Assembly (NCBI GenBank): GCA_017311185.1
Contig: JAESUZ010004823.1
Span: 83,230 to 147,229 of the forward strand
Source of the DNA: Proteles cristata cristata
Taxonomy: Eukaryota > Chordata > Mammalia > Carnivora > Hyaenidae
Length of the DNA stretch: 64,000 nt
Direction: 5' to 3'
A program made the translations under genes and the position numbers. Positions 34,911 to 47,535 of this stretch are shown piece by piece; within the stretch, counting starts at the first letter, position 1; each line of letters starts with the position of its first letter. Below the pieces are notes generated by a model. The model saw nothing but the letters and a program-made list of their open reading frames with translations. It was not told the DNA's origin and did no database searches.

Positions 34911-35028
34911 CCCTAGCAGGCTCCATGGCTGTCAGTGCAGAGCCCATTCGGGGCTCAAACTCTGATATCATGACCTGACCAGAAACCCAGAATTGAATTC
35001 TTAACTGACTGAGCCACCCAGGTACCCT
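34819..35028 (-). mobile_element. CAN-SINE (right piece of split copy)
   Basis: Antisense SINE ending in GAGCCACCCAGGTACCC, with a long GA run in its body. The tail is displaced to 34227-34253. Confidence 0.85.
34870..34908. repeat. (GA)n microsatellite
   Basis: About 19 GA units, expanded within the SINE. Confidence 0.9.
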
Positions 35029-35796
35029 AACTATTCTCTTCCTTGAAGATGTTTATACAGCTGAAATTCTTCTTATTGCTTGTTAAAAATGGCTTTCTTA
35101 GAGACATACTATCAACGAAGAGTAAAAGTCTGTTTATGTTACTTTGAGTTGATTCCCAAAGTCCCTGAGAGAAACATAATGGTTTTAGATGTCATTTCTT
35201 TGTGACTGTGGAAAGGACCTTGGCATTAAGAAACTAACAGAGATACTCCCATAGGCTATGCTCTTTTCATGGTTTCTTTGTAGCATTTACTATATATTCT
35301 TTGTTGTCATGATTTATTTCATGGTTGACTGTCCTGATGGACTGTGAGCCTCTGAAGGGCAGAGACCATGCATATATTTTTACTTATAAGTTCCATATCT
35401 AACACTGCCTGTATCTAGGGTCTAGGTTGCTTTTCAGAAAAGGTTTAATGAATTGCTTTAAGTGGCTATAGTAAGAGCTTTTCGTTCCTGTGGTAAAACA
35501 AGTAAACAAAACAATACATGCTTTGCATAAAGCCTTCTTTTACTTTCCTTATACCTTGGACCCCTTGATCTTCATCTGTTATCAGGCACATTCTAAAATC
35601 TTACAGTGATGTGCCTTGATGTAGATCTTAAAACTTGCCATGTCAGCTATGCTGTGAGAAGTCACTAGGAAATTTTTTGTTATTGTTGACCACCTCTCCC
35701 ATATTTTCTCTTCAGAAATTCCTGTTCAGTTGATATAATCACAACGCTATGCTACGCTGTACTGTGGAAACAAACCCAAAACTCAGTACCACAGTA

Positions 35797-36108
35797 CAGT
35801 TGACCCTTGAGCAGCACAGGTTTAAACTGTGTGGGTCCACTTCAGTGTGGATTTTCTGTAGTATTGTAAATGTATTTTTTCTTGTATGATTTTTGTAATA
35901 TTTTTTTCTCTTTAGCTTACTTAATTGTAAGAAAATGGTGTAATACATACACAAAATGTGTGAAATCATTTGTTTATGTTATCACTAAGGCTTCCTACCA
36001 ATAGTAGGCTATTAGTAGTTAAGTTTTGGGAAGTAAGAGCTTATATGAAGATTTTCAAGTGTGTGGGGGGCCAGTGCTCCTAACCCCACATGGTTCGAGG
36101 GTCGACTC
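35797..36108. mobile_element. Short Tigger-type MITE
   Basis: Starts CAGTTGACCCTTGAGCAGCA and ends GGTTCGAGGGTCGACTC with TA on both sides. The terminal inverted repeats are still clear. Best preserved of the three copies. Confidence 0.88.
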
Positions 36109-36767
36109 TACATACATATTTATTACTGTTACAAAGTCCAGTACACGCTGAGCAGCACTCCATCCTGTAAGTAACTCAGCTGTGGAGCACATAGCTTTCG
36201 AGGTTGCTGTGGTAAGGAAGAGTGAATAAATAGATTTTCATTTAATTACCTTGTTTTCACAATGAGACTTGAGCCCTACCCAGTGAGTTTGGAACTTCTG
36301 TGGTTTTCATTTCTTCAAAGAGTAATGGGTTCTGCTGGGTTGGATGGGGGATAGCAGCCTATGCTATGAGGTTGAAGAAGGGGACCTGGGATCTATTTGC
36401 TCCTGATACAGACTTTCAACTCATTTTAGCCCTGCTCCTCTCCTCTCTGTTGGAGGGTTCCTGGTCTCAGTTTACTGAGGCTTTCCGGAATACTGTAGTA
36501 CAGATACTTGCTTGTTGTTATTCCATGTGGCTACAAGCTTGGATCAGAGAAAACAAAAAACCAAAGCCAATTTCTACTTGTCTGTTTACTTTCTACCTTC
36601 AGAAAATTTGAGTGGCATCTTTTTTCTGTTGCATCTCTTCACCATATCCTTGTGTAATTTTGCCTTTGTAAATTTATTTACCACCATCTGATGGGGGTGG
36701 AGAATAAAGTGTATGTTCAGAACATCATTTCTAAGTGCAAGCATCTGCTTGTCCTTTAAAAAAAATT

Positions 36768-36961
36768 TCTTTTAAAAGTTTATTTACTTTTGAGAAAGGA
36801 TGAGTGGAGGGAGGGGCAGAGAGAGACAGAGACACAGAATCTGAAGCAGCTCCAGGCTCCAAGCTGTCAGTACAGAGCCCAGTGTGGGGCTTGAACCCAC
36901 GAGCCATGAGATCCATGACTGAGTGGAAGTTGGACTCTCCGACTGAGCCACCTAGGTGCCC
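36768..36961 (-). mobile_element. CAN-SINE
   Basis: Antisense copy ending in GAGCCACCTAGGTGCCC. Confidence 0.88.
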
Positions 36962-38397
36962 TGAGTATCCACTGGTTCTTAATGGTCTGCCCCCAGATTC
37001 TACCCAGGGCAGGGAAATTGAAAGCAACTTTTTCTAGTCCAGGACCTTGGGACTCTGCATTAAGGTTTAGGTTTGGGAGTGGGTTTATTTTGGTTGTCTG
37101 TATAGCAATGTAAGGAATTACCTCAAAGTTTAGTGGCATAAAACAATTGTAATTTTTCATAGTTCTGGAGGATAGCTGGGCTCAGGCAGTTCTTGCTCAG
37201 GGTCTCAAGCAGTTTTAGTTAGTGTCTGGGAGTGAAGCCATCTCGAAAGTTTCCTTGCTCCCATGTCTTAGGCCCGGACCAGAACAGGTTCCTCAAGCAT
37301 CCTTTTCTCTGTGGTCTTCTTGTATGTTCTCTGTAGCATGGTGGGCCAGAGGAGCCAGGCCTCTTGTATGGTAACTTGAGGTTTCAAGATTGCATTCTCA
37401 AGAGAGAGTGCCAGGTAAGAGCTGTGTCATCTTATCAGCTAGCCTCAGAAGTCATGGAGTGCCACCTCCACTGAACTCTGTGAATTGGCAGCACAAAGGC
37501 CCACCCCAGTTTAAAGAGCGGGGGTTGTATACCTCCCTTCTCATTGAGGTAATGTCATGTTTTGGAAGAGCATATAGAATGGGTTTTGGCAACCATCTTT
37601 GAGAAATAGAGTAATTGCTGTAATAGAGAAATCGCTGCTTAATCTCTGGATGGTCTTGGAAAAGTAACTTAACCCCTTAGATTTCCTGTTTCTTGTTCGT
37701 GAAATGTAAATGTGTCAGCCATTGCAATAGAAATGCTGTGTGACAAGCCATCCCAAAAACCCGGGTATACAGCAAGCGTTTGTTTGTTGCCTGTGTGTTT
37801 CTGAGTATCTGGGGTTCAGCTGATCTGGATTTGGCTCTAAGCTGCTTGTTGGATTCAGATCTGCAGTGTGTGGCTTTCAGCCATCTTGGACCAGCTTGAG
37901 GTGTATTCTTACAGGGCCAAACCCGGGAAACTCAAGGGGCAAGTGAAACAGTACAAATACATTAAAGCTTCTTTTCCTGTCAAACATCTCATTGACCACT
38001 GAAGCATGTGTCCAAGCTCAGTGGGTTAGACAAGTTTCTGCTTGGTCAACAGGAAAGGAATGTATATTTGTTGAATGATGATCTAATCTGTGGTATAAAT
38101 TCTCCCTGTTATTTTTAACTCTTGACTCTCATTATTGAGAAGTTCACTGGAAGAGTAGAGAGACACACAAATTAAGCCTGATAAAGAGTAGGGCCATATT
38201 TTAGAGGGCCTTGAATGGGAGGTTTGGCAGTTTATATTTGGTCCTCTGAGTAATACTGAGCCATCACAAGAATGTGGGCAGAAGAGTAACAGAAAGTAGC
38301 GTTGCTTTAAGTCACCCCTCAAGATTAACCTGGGAGTCTTTCCTAGTGAAGATTCTCAGTACAGAACTCTCAACCTCTTATTCTGTGCTGCTTTAGT

Positions 38398-38467
38398 AGG
38401 TGACACAGTGCTGAGTGCAGGAATAAGATGGCAGGTGACACAGTGCTGAGTGCAGGAATGAGATGGC
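38398..38467. repeat. 35-bp tandem duplication
   Basis: Two adjacent 35-bp units (38398-38432 and 38433-38467) starting AGGTGACACAGTGCTGAG differ at one visible base (GAATAAGATG against GAATGAGATG). The origin is local duplication in intron 4. Confidence 0.93.
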
Positions 38468-39420
38468 TCTCAATAAGAAAACTCGCTTCTGCTCCCAAGA
38501 AGCCTAGACAGGAGGAGAAAAAAGACAGGCTTACATTCCTACAAAGATGGAATTTGTCGGATTCACCTGTCCGTGTTCTTGGCCACTTTATTTCTGGAGG
38601 ACCTGGTTGAACACTCATAGTACAATGACCTTAATCCTGGACCCTCCTACAGATAGATTCGAATTTAAACAAAATTCCTCAGATGTTTTTGTTGACTTGG
38701 CAACAAATGCCTGTTTGTTGAGCAGGCATTAGACACTTCTCTCTTTAGCTGAAATTTCAGACATTGTGAATAACCTCATTTGATTCTTTAGGACTCAGTT
38801 TTGTTGAGGACTATTTTTCCAGATTTGAAATTGGACAGGATTCTCAATCCTGTTGCTTTTTTCTGCTCCCAAGTGAGTGTTGATCTAGCCAGTTTTAAGG
38901 TATTTTGTTTAATCTTTGGGCTATTTTAGCTGTGAGCAGGAGTATTCTGCAGAGTATTTCCAATTGTGTATATTGTTGCTCTTCTTGAAATACTGCTAAT
39001 GTTTTTCTCCCAAATATTCCATCTCCTCATTCCAACTTTTACTAGACCTTTCTTTAAGTATGAGTTCTCATCTCCACGTGAAGTGAGTGGCAGAGCCTTC
39101 TCAGCTGTCACATCGGTAGCCACCGGGGCTGTGAGTCAGCATTGACTGCTGGAGCGTGTGGCCTTCTGGCAGAAGTAATGGAGGGGATTTTAGGGACATG
39201 AGGTACATACATTGTTGTTCACAGAGTTAAGGAAAGTGCCTTTATTTAGAATATTTAGAACTGTTGTAGTGGACTTGAATCAGAAACCTCAGCAGCCAGG
39301 ACTCATCATAAGCCCAGTGGGTGTTTTCCTTTCTTATTGTCATTTATTCCCCTTTCTCTTAGATTTTGTTTCTCTCTTTTTATTCTTCTTGTAAACTTGA
39401 CGTCTCCTTCCTTGGCACAG

Positions 39421-39540
39421 GGTAACTAAGGAAGTGGATGCCACGTCTAAAGAAGCCAAATCTTTCTTCAAGCAAAACGAGAAAGAGAAGCCACAGGCTG
39501 CTGGCCCTGCAGCTGTGCCGCCGCTCCCTGTGGGGTCCGG
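39421..39540 (+). CDS. CFDP1: CFDP1, coding exon 5
   Basis: The exon completes the Arg codon and reads VTKEVDATSKEAKSFFKQNE, then KEKPQAAGPAAVPPLPVGSG. The first half is conserved with human. The Pro/Ala-rich second half is more variable, as expected for this linker. The donor is GTGAGT at 39541 and the open codon is GG|N, so exon 6 must begin in phase 2. The cumulative CDS is 653 nt (217 codons plus 2 nt). Human CFDP1 has about 299 residues, so the C-terminal BCNT domain (about 80 residues) is not in this window. Confidence 0.95.
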
Positions 39541-41077
39541 GTGAGTGTCCTGCGCTCGGGCTCAGGTGCGCCTGGTGGCTGGCGAAGCTGCTTCCAGGAG
39601 ACGGACTCCCTTTGGCTCGTGGGACTCGCTTCCCCGCAGCAGGAATCCTGCTGCTGATTTGCCTTTCGTGAAATAGTTACCAACATGGAAAATGCAAAGA
39701 AAAATTAGCCTTAGGTTTCTTGTTTGATTGCAGCATGAAAAAAGTGCTCATTCACACTGCTGACCACAGAGCTGACCATGTAATAGATTTTACATCTAAA
39801 AATGAATTTTGAATGAAAATATCAGCGGTTTAGTAGAACTTCTAGTGGAGATTGGGATCGAGTACTCGGTCCTGTCCCCCAAGGACCACAAAGGAACATA
39901 GGAAGGTCAAAACTGATTTATAGATAATTCTGTTAACATGTTGTCAGAAACTTAATAGTTTTCCTCTCTTCATATTTTCCATATTACTTGAGTTATTTTT
40001 AGCTGAAGACTCGAATTTTTTCCTTTTGAGGAAATAAAAATTTCCTTCTCCTTAACACGTATGTAAGATGTAAAGCATCACAGTGATACAAGAAGGCAGG
40101 GTGCTAGCATACAGGCACAGGAACACGGAATCCCCGCCCGGAGCCAGTTGTCGGACCTGCCGTTCTGTGGGAAGGTCTGTGTCCTGGAGGGTTTGAGGTG
40201 GAACGGGTCACCTCCAAGGGCTTTTCCCACCCTTTGGTCACAGCTCACCACTTCTTCCTTCCTAAACATACCTACCTACCGCATCGCTATGAATGGTAAA
40301 GTTTTGTCTGGGGTTTTACATTAAAAAACAAAAATCATAGGTTTTCCTATCAGACTATGATAGTCTGATAGGACTATGGGCTTTTCTAGGACAGTCCTTT
40401 CTCATCTTTGCAGCCCCGGCTCCATACAGTGCTGTGTAACCCGGTGCCCTCATCTAGGTTGCATTAACCCAGAAGCAGCCCCTGAGACAAAAGTTTGAGT
40501 ACAAGTCATTGATGTGAGAGGTGACTCCAGGGCTTCCGGAGGGAGGTGGGAAAGGCTGGGAGTGCACCCAGGTGAGCACGTGTATTCTAGCTACTTACTG
40601 ACAGTAGCGGCTGATACTCATGGGGTTTTGCTAGGTATCTCAGGATGGTGGCGAGCAGCTTAGGGTGAGGAGACAGGGATAGTTACCCTCTGGCTCCCAT
40701 CTGTCACTGGCTCTGGGCTGCTTCCCCATGCCCTCCGTCCTCAGGCTGCGAGCTCAGGTGCTTGCAGAAGATCCGGCTCCCCTCGTGTGCCATGGTGGTG
40801 AGCACAAGGACCTGGCCCGGGGCCGTGTCCACCTCTGCCTCACCCTCTTTATCTGCTCCTCATTCCGTGTATTTCTCCCCCACTGGAGTGAGTGGGTGGC
40901 AGAAGTCATGTAGTAGTGACACAGAAACCTAAGAAGGAAAGGGATTTGAGAGCTTGCTACCAGGACGGAAACGATGTGAACAGAGTGATGTGAGCAGAGC
41001 TCTCCACGCTGGCCCTGTTAATATTCTAGGCCAGTAGTTTTCAAGCTGTGGTTTGCAATCATTGTTCAAAACAGACT

Positions 41078-41205
41078 CGGGCACCTGGGTGGCTTAGTCA
41101 GTTAAGCAACTGACTCTTGATCTCAGTTCAGGTCATGAGTTTAAGCCCTGCATTGGGCTCCACACCAGCGAGGAACCTACTTAAAAAAAAAAAAAAAAGA
41201 AAGAA
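41078..41205 (+). mobile_element. Old-type CAN-SINE, shortened
   Basis: Head GGGCACCTGGGTGGCTTAG. The CT-rich part is missing and a long A run ends it. Confidence 0.85.
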
Positions 41206-43553
41206 AATGGAATAAAAAATATCATACTATATTACATGGTAAGCATTGTTTCATAAAATTTTTATTTTGGTTGTTGATGTAGTTATACTGAGTGACAAAC
41301 TGTATTTTTAGTGAAGGTTGAGATTTTTTTAAATGTGAGGATCTAGGCTGAAACAGCATGTTTTTAGCCTTGTGATTGTTAAATTGTTTGGAAGGGATTC
41401 TCTTTGGACCAGTACCTTTCAGACTTTATTGACTGCCACTCACAGTAAGGAATACATTTTACAGTACTCTCTCCTATGCTCATAAATATAGGTGTTCAAA
41501 AAAGTGAAATAAAATTTGGTGAAATAGTTACCTTTACTACATATGATTAATTCTGATTTTCTGTTTTACATGATTGTGTGTAGTAAGTGTCATTTAAAAT
41601 GTCATGGGCCACTGAATTGATTTCACAATCTACTACAAACTGAATTTGACAAATACCCCAGGTTACATAGACTGTTAGTTTTCTGCAGGTTTTCCTTGGC
41701 TTACCAGGCTTACATCTGGTATTACTAAACAGTGTCTCTTGTATTTATTAAGTGTTACTGTAAAAGTTACCTTTGGATTAAGTACCAGGTAGAAATAAAG
41801 GCCAAGTTTCTTGTACCTTAGGGTCCTAGCACAGTTCATTTCAGCTAGCACAATTTTTACTTCTAGTCTGCTTGGTATTACTTTAAATAATCCCCTATTG
41901 ATGCTTAGAGATTCTACTTGGAAACTGTGTGTGTTTCGGAAAACACTCCGTTACTATAATTACAAAGACGACTAGAAGAGGGAGAAAGTAGGAGCTTAAC
42001 AGGGTCAGCCTGTTTAAGTCACTAAGTCACTCATGGAGATCTCAAAGCATTCTATATCCATGCCTGCCTTTCTTAGAGCTAATAGCTCTCAAGGATAAAT
42101 TGCTGAGATGGTATCTGTAACAGGGAGACCCAGGAGGAAACAGATGGCATTCTCAAAGTAGGATACTTTGAGGAGAGTTTAATAACTCACAAAGTGATGA
42201 AAAACCACAGGGATGGAATAGTGTGGTGTGCCTGGGGCTAGTAAATATGAGGCTCCATTACCTCCCCTAGACCTAAAGGGGCAAGAGGGAGAACAGTTTT
42301 GATACTGAACGCAGGGGGGGGCCTCCTAATGGGAGCTGAGACCTTCACTTGAGCGATGGACTCTCCAGGGGGAAGCCAGCGACATAAATACCCAGACCTC
42401 CTGCTCCTCCTTCCCTCCCATCTCTTGCCAGGGCATTCCATTCTGATACTTGTTAAAAGGGTTAGAAAGAGTGACTCAGGATTACTGCAGTAAGTGGCAA
42501 GACTGTCACAACAACACAGAGACATCGGGCTCAACTCTCAGTACCGCAGAGACAGTTGGGAATTTATGGCTGAAGAGCCAGGATGAGGGCAGTGGAGAGG
42601 GTGTCAGAGGATGGAATATTACTAAGAGACACCAGGGGTAGGGAGATTCTTGCTAAGCCGACCCAACAGGATTCTTGCCGAAGGCAGGCCGAGTACTTAT
42701 ACATCAAGTGTGGGGAATGAAAACCTTCATCGGATATCAAGGGTGACCAGATACCAAGAGTGGGAAATTCTTTGAAAGCTGGCCTAGCAGGATTCTTGCT
42801 AAAATTGGGCTAAATTGCTAAAATGCAAGTCCAGCAAGGACTGGGGCTGAGATTGAGGCCTAGTTGAGAAGAGGGCTCAGAGGAGCCTGACTAGGTTTGA
42901 TGAAGAAGAAAGTCCCTCTCGTGCTGTCCATACAGGACAGTATTGGAGTAGAGAACAGAAGCACAGACAGAATGTGGAAGGGCCTCCAGGTAAAATACTT
43001 TTCATTAGATGAATAAGACTGCTGACTCCCTGAAGAAAGGGTCAAGTAAAATGTAATTAAAATCAGTTTCTTTGAGTGCTATAATGAAATGTAACAGATT
43101 ACAAGAATGTGTCTGCCTGAGTAAAAAAATTGCTCAGAGTTGTACATGAAAATGGGGACATATTTAATTCTGATGTAATACACCTTGAATTTCTAAATAA
43201 ATCCAAGAGATTACCTTCAAGGTTGGCATGATCATCTTGCTGAAATGTATCTCAGAAAGCCTCTCCAGTTGTAACTGTACTTGGGAAAAGACAGGGTCAA
43301 GAGGAATTCATCTGATCCAGAGCATCTAAGTGGGCACATTTTATCAGTGCAGTTCTTAGTATCTTTTGCTGGCTGCACGTGCCTGGCATGGGAAGTCTTT
43401 TCAGGAGAAGAATCTGTAGAAATAATCCATTTCATTAAAAGAAAATTATTGTAATACTTTCCACAGATGTCTTTCATTTTCATTTTTGGAGTTGCTTCAG
43501 TTTATAGATTGTCTAACAGAAACACTTTATTTATTTTCCTTCTCTCTAAACAG

Positions 43554-43620
43554 ATTTAAGCAGTGCAGGAAAACCAGAGCAGGAGGGTAAAACATCCTGT
43601 CCCACAGCCTTTGCTAGCAA
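43554..43620 (+). other. Candidate CFDP1 cassette exon (unproven)
   Basis: A 67-bp segment lies between a good acceptor (TTCCTTCTCTCTAAACAG) and a good donor (CAA|GTAAGAA). Joined to exon 5 it would add about a dozen residues (GFKQCRKTRAGG) and then stop, truncating the protein before the BCNT domain. Human exon 6 begins GLKRSSG, so the resemblance at the join is slight. It could be a poison exon, an alternative terminus or chance. Confidence 0.25.
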
Positions 43621-45183
43621 GTAAGAACAGATTCACAGAAGCAAATGTTTGTAACTGAAAATGCATTTCCTCTACATGTTTAAAATAGCACACTGCTTGG
43701 GCTATAAAAAGCCAAAGTTTATGCTTTGGGAATGAAGTAAACCAAACACCCAATTTTAATTAGAGGCAGGAATCAGAGACGATAAAGAAGCGTTCTCTGC
43801 AGTTGGTGGTAGAAAGTCCAGTGCTCAGCTTAGCGAGTCTCAATTTGTGCAGGTCTGTTGCTCGGACCTCTTGATGCCTTTCTTGCCCTCCGCCCCTCCC
43901 GCCAGCCCGCAGGCCCCGTCCCAGCCCTCACTCCAGCACCGATGGCCCTTGCAGTCCAGCTTTCGTGGGTGTTTGGCCGGGGCGGCCTTCACCCCCACAT
44001 TTACTGCTTGCTCTCAACCCTACATTTATTACTTGCCTCTTCCAGCAGTAGGCTTCGGCCTCTCAGACTTGTTCAGGTTTATAATCCGAGCCGCAGGCAT
44101 TAACTTGTTTAATTAAGGGCTTACTATTTAGTTACCTCCTTATAGATTGGGAATGGCCTGAAGCAGTAAAACATGAGTGAAAAGTGTTGTTTTTCCATAT
44201 AGTTTTGTCTTCTTGTTCTATTGAGAAAACAAACAAACAAAAGCCCTTACTGTTGAGTCTCCCTCAACATTGTGGGTGGTGTCAGTTTAGCAATGTTTCT
44301 CCCCCCCACCCCTATCCCCGATGGAAGAGTCAGAATTGCTCAAAGTGTCCTTCTGAAGGTAGAAGACCCAGACTAAAGATCTGGGAAGACACTCGACCCT
44401 GACTGTTTCTGTGGTTTGTCCGTGTTCAGTGTTTGACCAGTTCGTCCCCAGGAGCCTTTAATCCGAACAGCGTTCTTTCTGCCTGAGCAGGTGGTCTCAT
44501 CTCTCCCAGCCTCTCGGACAGGAGTTAACATGACCTTGTTGGCTTTTAAGTTTTTACATTTTTTAATAGTCTTTTGGTTGAGAGCATTGAGCACTTCACT
44601 TAAAGTAACAAAAAGTAGGCATAGCCACAATATTAGGTGGAAACGTTTCTAATTTTTATCACAATCTCTTGTAGTGATCAGTCAGACCTTTGACCGATGT
44701 TCGTCTGTGTTTAAGCCTTTACTTGTAAAGGACTTGCTTTTGTGTTGAGAGGAGCATTCAAAGCTAGAGATGATTTCAGTTGTTTTCACTAACAGAGAAG
44801 AAAGGCCCTCGAAGTTATTCACTGCAGAGGTATTTGTATTAACAACAACGAAAAGACCAGCTACCTCACAGATCTGCCTTTACCTCCTGGTTTGATGCCC
44901 TTGTGAAATGGCTGGTCAGGGGGCACGTGCCCATGTTCCTGGTCAATAGAGGTACACAGTGAGGTTGCTAATAATGACTAGAGAAGGGCCACTCCAAGAA
45001 GAGGAAAATCCGCTTGTCTCAAAAGATTAAATATTATGAGTGAGGGCTAATTGGTAATTATTATAATAATTAAGATACTTAGAAGAAAGTGGGTATTCCA
45101 GCAGACCTGGCCTATGATACTGTCTAGTGTTTAAGAGAACAAACAGTATTAGTCAATTTAATGATTTAGAATTGGATGTACCT

Positions 45184-45402
45184 TTTTTTTTTTAAATGTT
45201 TGTTTATATTTGAGAGAAAGAGAGAGAGGGACAGTGCATGAAGAGGGGAGGGGCAGAGACAGAGACAGAGACAGAATCTGAAGCAGGCTCCAGGCTCTGA
45301 GCTGTCAGCACAGAATCTGATGTGGGGCTTGAACTCATAAGCCTTGAGATTATGACCTGAGCCAAAGTCGAACACTCAAGTAACTGAGTCACCCAGGCAC
45401 AC
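45184..45402 (-). mobile_element. CAN-SINE
   Basis: Antisense copy with a GACAGA-rich body, ending in GTCACCCAGGCACACC. Confidence 0.9.
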
Positions 45403-45414
45403 CTTTTTCTTTTT

Positions 45415-46210
45415 AAAAACAGCTTTATGGGCTGTTTTTATTTATCAGTTTAAATTCTACACTTCACTGATTTTTAGCATGATCACAGAGTTGTGCGCTC
45501 TTAAGGCTACACAGCCATAGTAACTTCCGTCACCCCAGAGAAGAAATGTAGTCCCTCTTCCTTCCCGCCTCTCTCCCTCACACCTTGGCAGCCACTACTT
45601 CATCTGCTGTGTCTAGGTTGCCTGTTTGGATATTTTAAACAGCTGGAGTCATACAGTATTTGCACTTTTTAAAAAAATTTTTTTAATGTTTTTTATTTAT
45701 TTTTTTAATGTTTTATTTATTTTTGACAGAGAGATAGAGACATTGTGAGCAGGGGAGGATCAGAGAGAGGGAGAGACACAGAATTTGAAACAGGCTCCAG
45801 GCTCTGAGCTAGCTGTCAGCACAGAACCCGAAGCAGGGCTTGAACCCACGAACCGTGAGATCATGACCTGAGCCGAAGTCGGACGCTTAACCGACTAAGC
45901 CACCCAGGTGCCCATAGTATTTCCCCTTTTGTGTCTGGCTTCTTTGACTTCGCATAATGTTGTCAGGTTTCATTCATATTTCTGTTCTGTGTTCCTTTTT
46001 ATGGCTGAATAGTACTCCACGATATGAATATACCACATTTTGCTCAGCCATTCATTAGTTGAGAGTCATAGAATTGTTTCCACTTTTTGTCTATTAAAAC
46101 TGATGTGTCCGTGAACATTCATAAACAGGTTTTCATGTGGACACGTTTCATTTCACTCAGGTATATATCTGGGTGTGGAATTGCTTGCTCATATTGGTTG
46201 GACATGCTCT
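45415..46210 (-). mobile_element. Old L1 3' region, interrupted
   Basis: Antisense L1 text (GAGTTGTGCGCTCTTAAGG, then TGGCTGAATAGTACTCCACG and GTATATATCTGGGTGTGG), split by the SINE at 45672. Confidence 0.75.
45672..45913 (-). mobile_element. CAN-SINE nested in L1
   Basis: Antisense copy with a doubled TTTTTAATGTTTTATTTATT tail segment, ending in CCACCCAGGTGCCC. Confidence 0.92.
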
Positions 46211-47319
46211 TGAATAGGAGAGTGAACATTAAGAGAAAAATCCAGGAATGTTACCAAAGGGTGGGTGCCGTGGGTGCCCAGATTTCTTCCATGGTGATTT
46301 CTTTGAAGCATGAACAGTTCTGTATGTAAGCTCTCACTGTAGAAAAAAAGATGAGTGGAAAACCATGAGGTTCAGTAATACTGTGAAAGCAATGGCTAGA
46401 AAAAAAATGAGGCCATTTCCTTCTGTCTTAATTCTAGAAGTAGAGAGGGATTTAAGCCTTTTGATTTGTTCCCACAGCCAACTCTAAGCTTTCTACTTAG
46501 TGAGATTTCCTGTTTGATCATAATTTGGTATTTTAGTTTAGTTGACTCAGAGCTAGCCCTGTTTTTATTTTATTGGTGTTTGTAAATAGATGTGCTTGGC
46601 CTTCCCACTAACTTTTGAGTTTAACTTTGTTATTCTTAGTGGTTGTGGTGCTGCCAGTAGGAGGTGTTCAGAAATGTGCGGTGAGATATTTTGGTTGTCA
46701 CAGACTTGAGACCACTGGTACTTAGTGGGTGGGGTTCGGGAATACTAAATATCTGCAGTGCTTAGGACAGTTTGTACAGAGAAGAATTTTCTTTTCCAAA
46801 ATGCCAACAGTGTGCCCTTTGAGACATGCTGTTGTAGGGAGCTGGAGTCCCTCAGTTATGTAACCGCTGGGCTTTTCTTCAGTTTTCGGTTTGAGACGCC
46901 GCTCCAGGGCAGGCATTCACAAACTGGCAGTTCATGGTCCAAGTCTGTCCTTAGATGTTTTTATTTGGCCAGTATTTAAAAATCAGGAGAGTTGACATAA
47001 AAATCTGGATTCCTAGCTTTTCTTGAGAAATGAGTTGTGCCATTGCTCTCCCTCTTCCCTTACAGCAGCAGCGAGCTGGAGCAGAGTAGATGGGGTTTGC
47101 CCTTTTCCTGGTCCCAACTCCGCTGCTTCATCATCTATGTTACCTGCTGGGTTCCTGTAGTCAGGAACAGGGATGATCCACTTCCCATTAATGACCAGGT
47201 CAGTTTCTTTTTGGGACCAGTTCTTTAGATTAAATATCAGACATTCTATCTTTTCATGCTGCTATCTTTACCTTTTTTTTTTAAAGGATAAATAGCTCCT
47301 ATTGACAGATTACCAAATT

Positions 47320-47535
47320 TAAGGCAAGTGTTTTACATGTATTATTTTATTTAATCTACATAAATACTTTAAGAGGTGGGGGCTAACTTTGTGCATTTCA
47401 CAGACCAGGAAGCTGAGGCTCAGGGAGGTGCCCTTACCTTGTGGAGATTCCGTAGTAGATGGATGGTGGAGCCAGGATCCCAGTCTAGATCCATTTGAGA
47501 CCAGAAGCTGAGCTCTCAGCCACTGTGTTATACAA
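47320..47535 (+). mobile_element. MIR SINE
   Basis: Sense MIR (GTGTTTTACATGTATTATTT, CCAGGAAGCTGAGGCTCAG, GGAGCCAGGATCCCAG). Ancient, fairly complete. Confidence 0.8.

Larger units (their letters stand above)
27577..39420 (+). other. CFDP1: CFDP1 intron 4
   Basis: An 11.8 kb intron with GTAAGA donor and CTTGGCACAG acceptor. It holds SINEs (28031-36961), two short Tigger-type MITEs (31932 and 35797) and a chimeric retrosequence (34254). Long AT-rich stretches at 28260-29540, 30840-31930, 32470-33800 and 36110-36760 show nothing nameable. 37090-37300 and 37715-37990 resemble each other loosely and may be an old interspersed repeat that I cannot classify. 38470-39420 holds nothing recognised. 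Confidence 0.85.
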
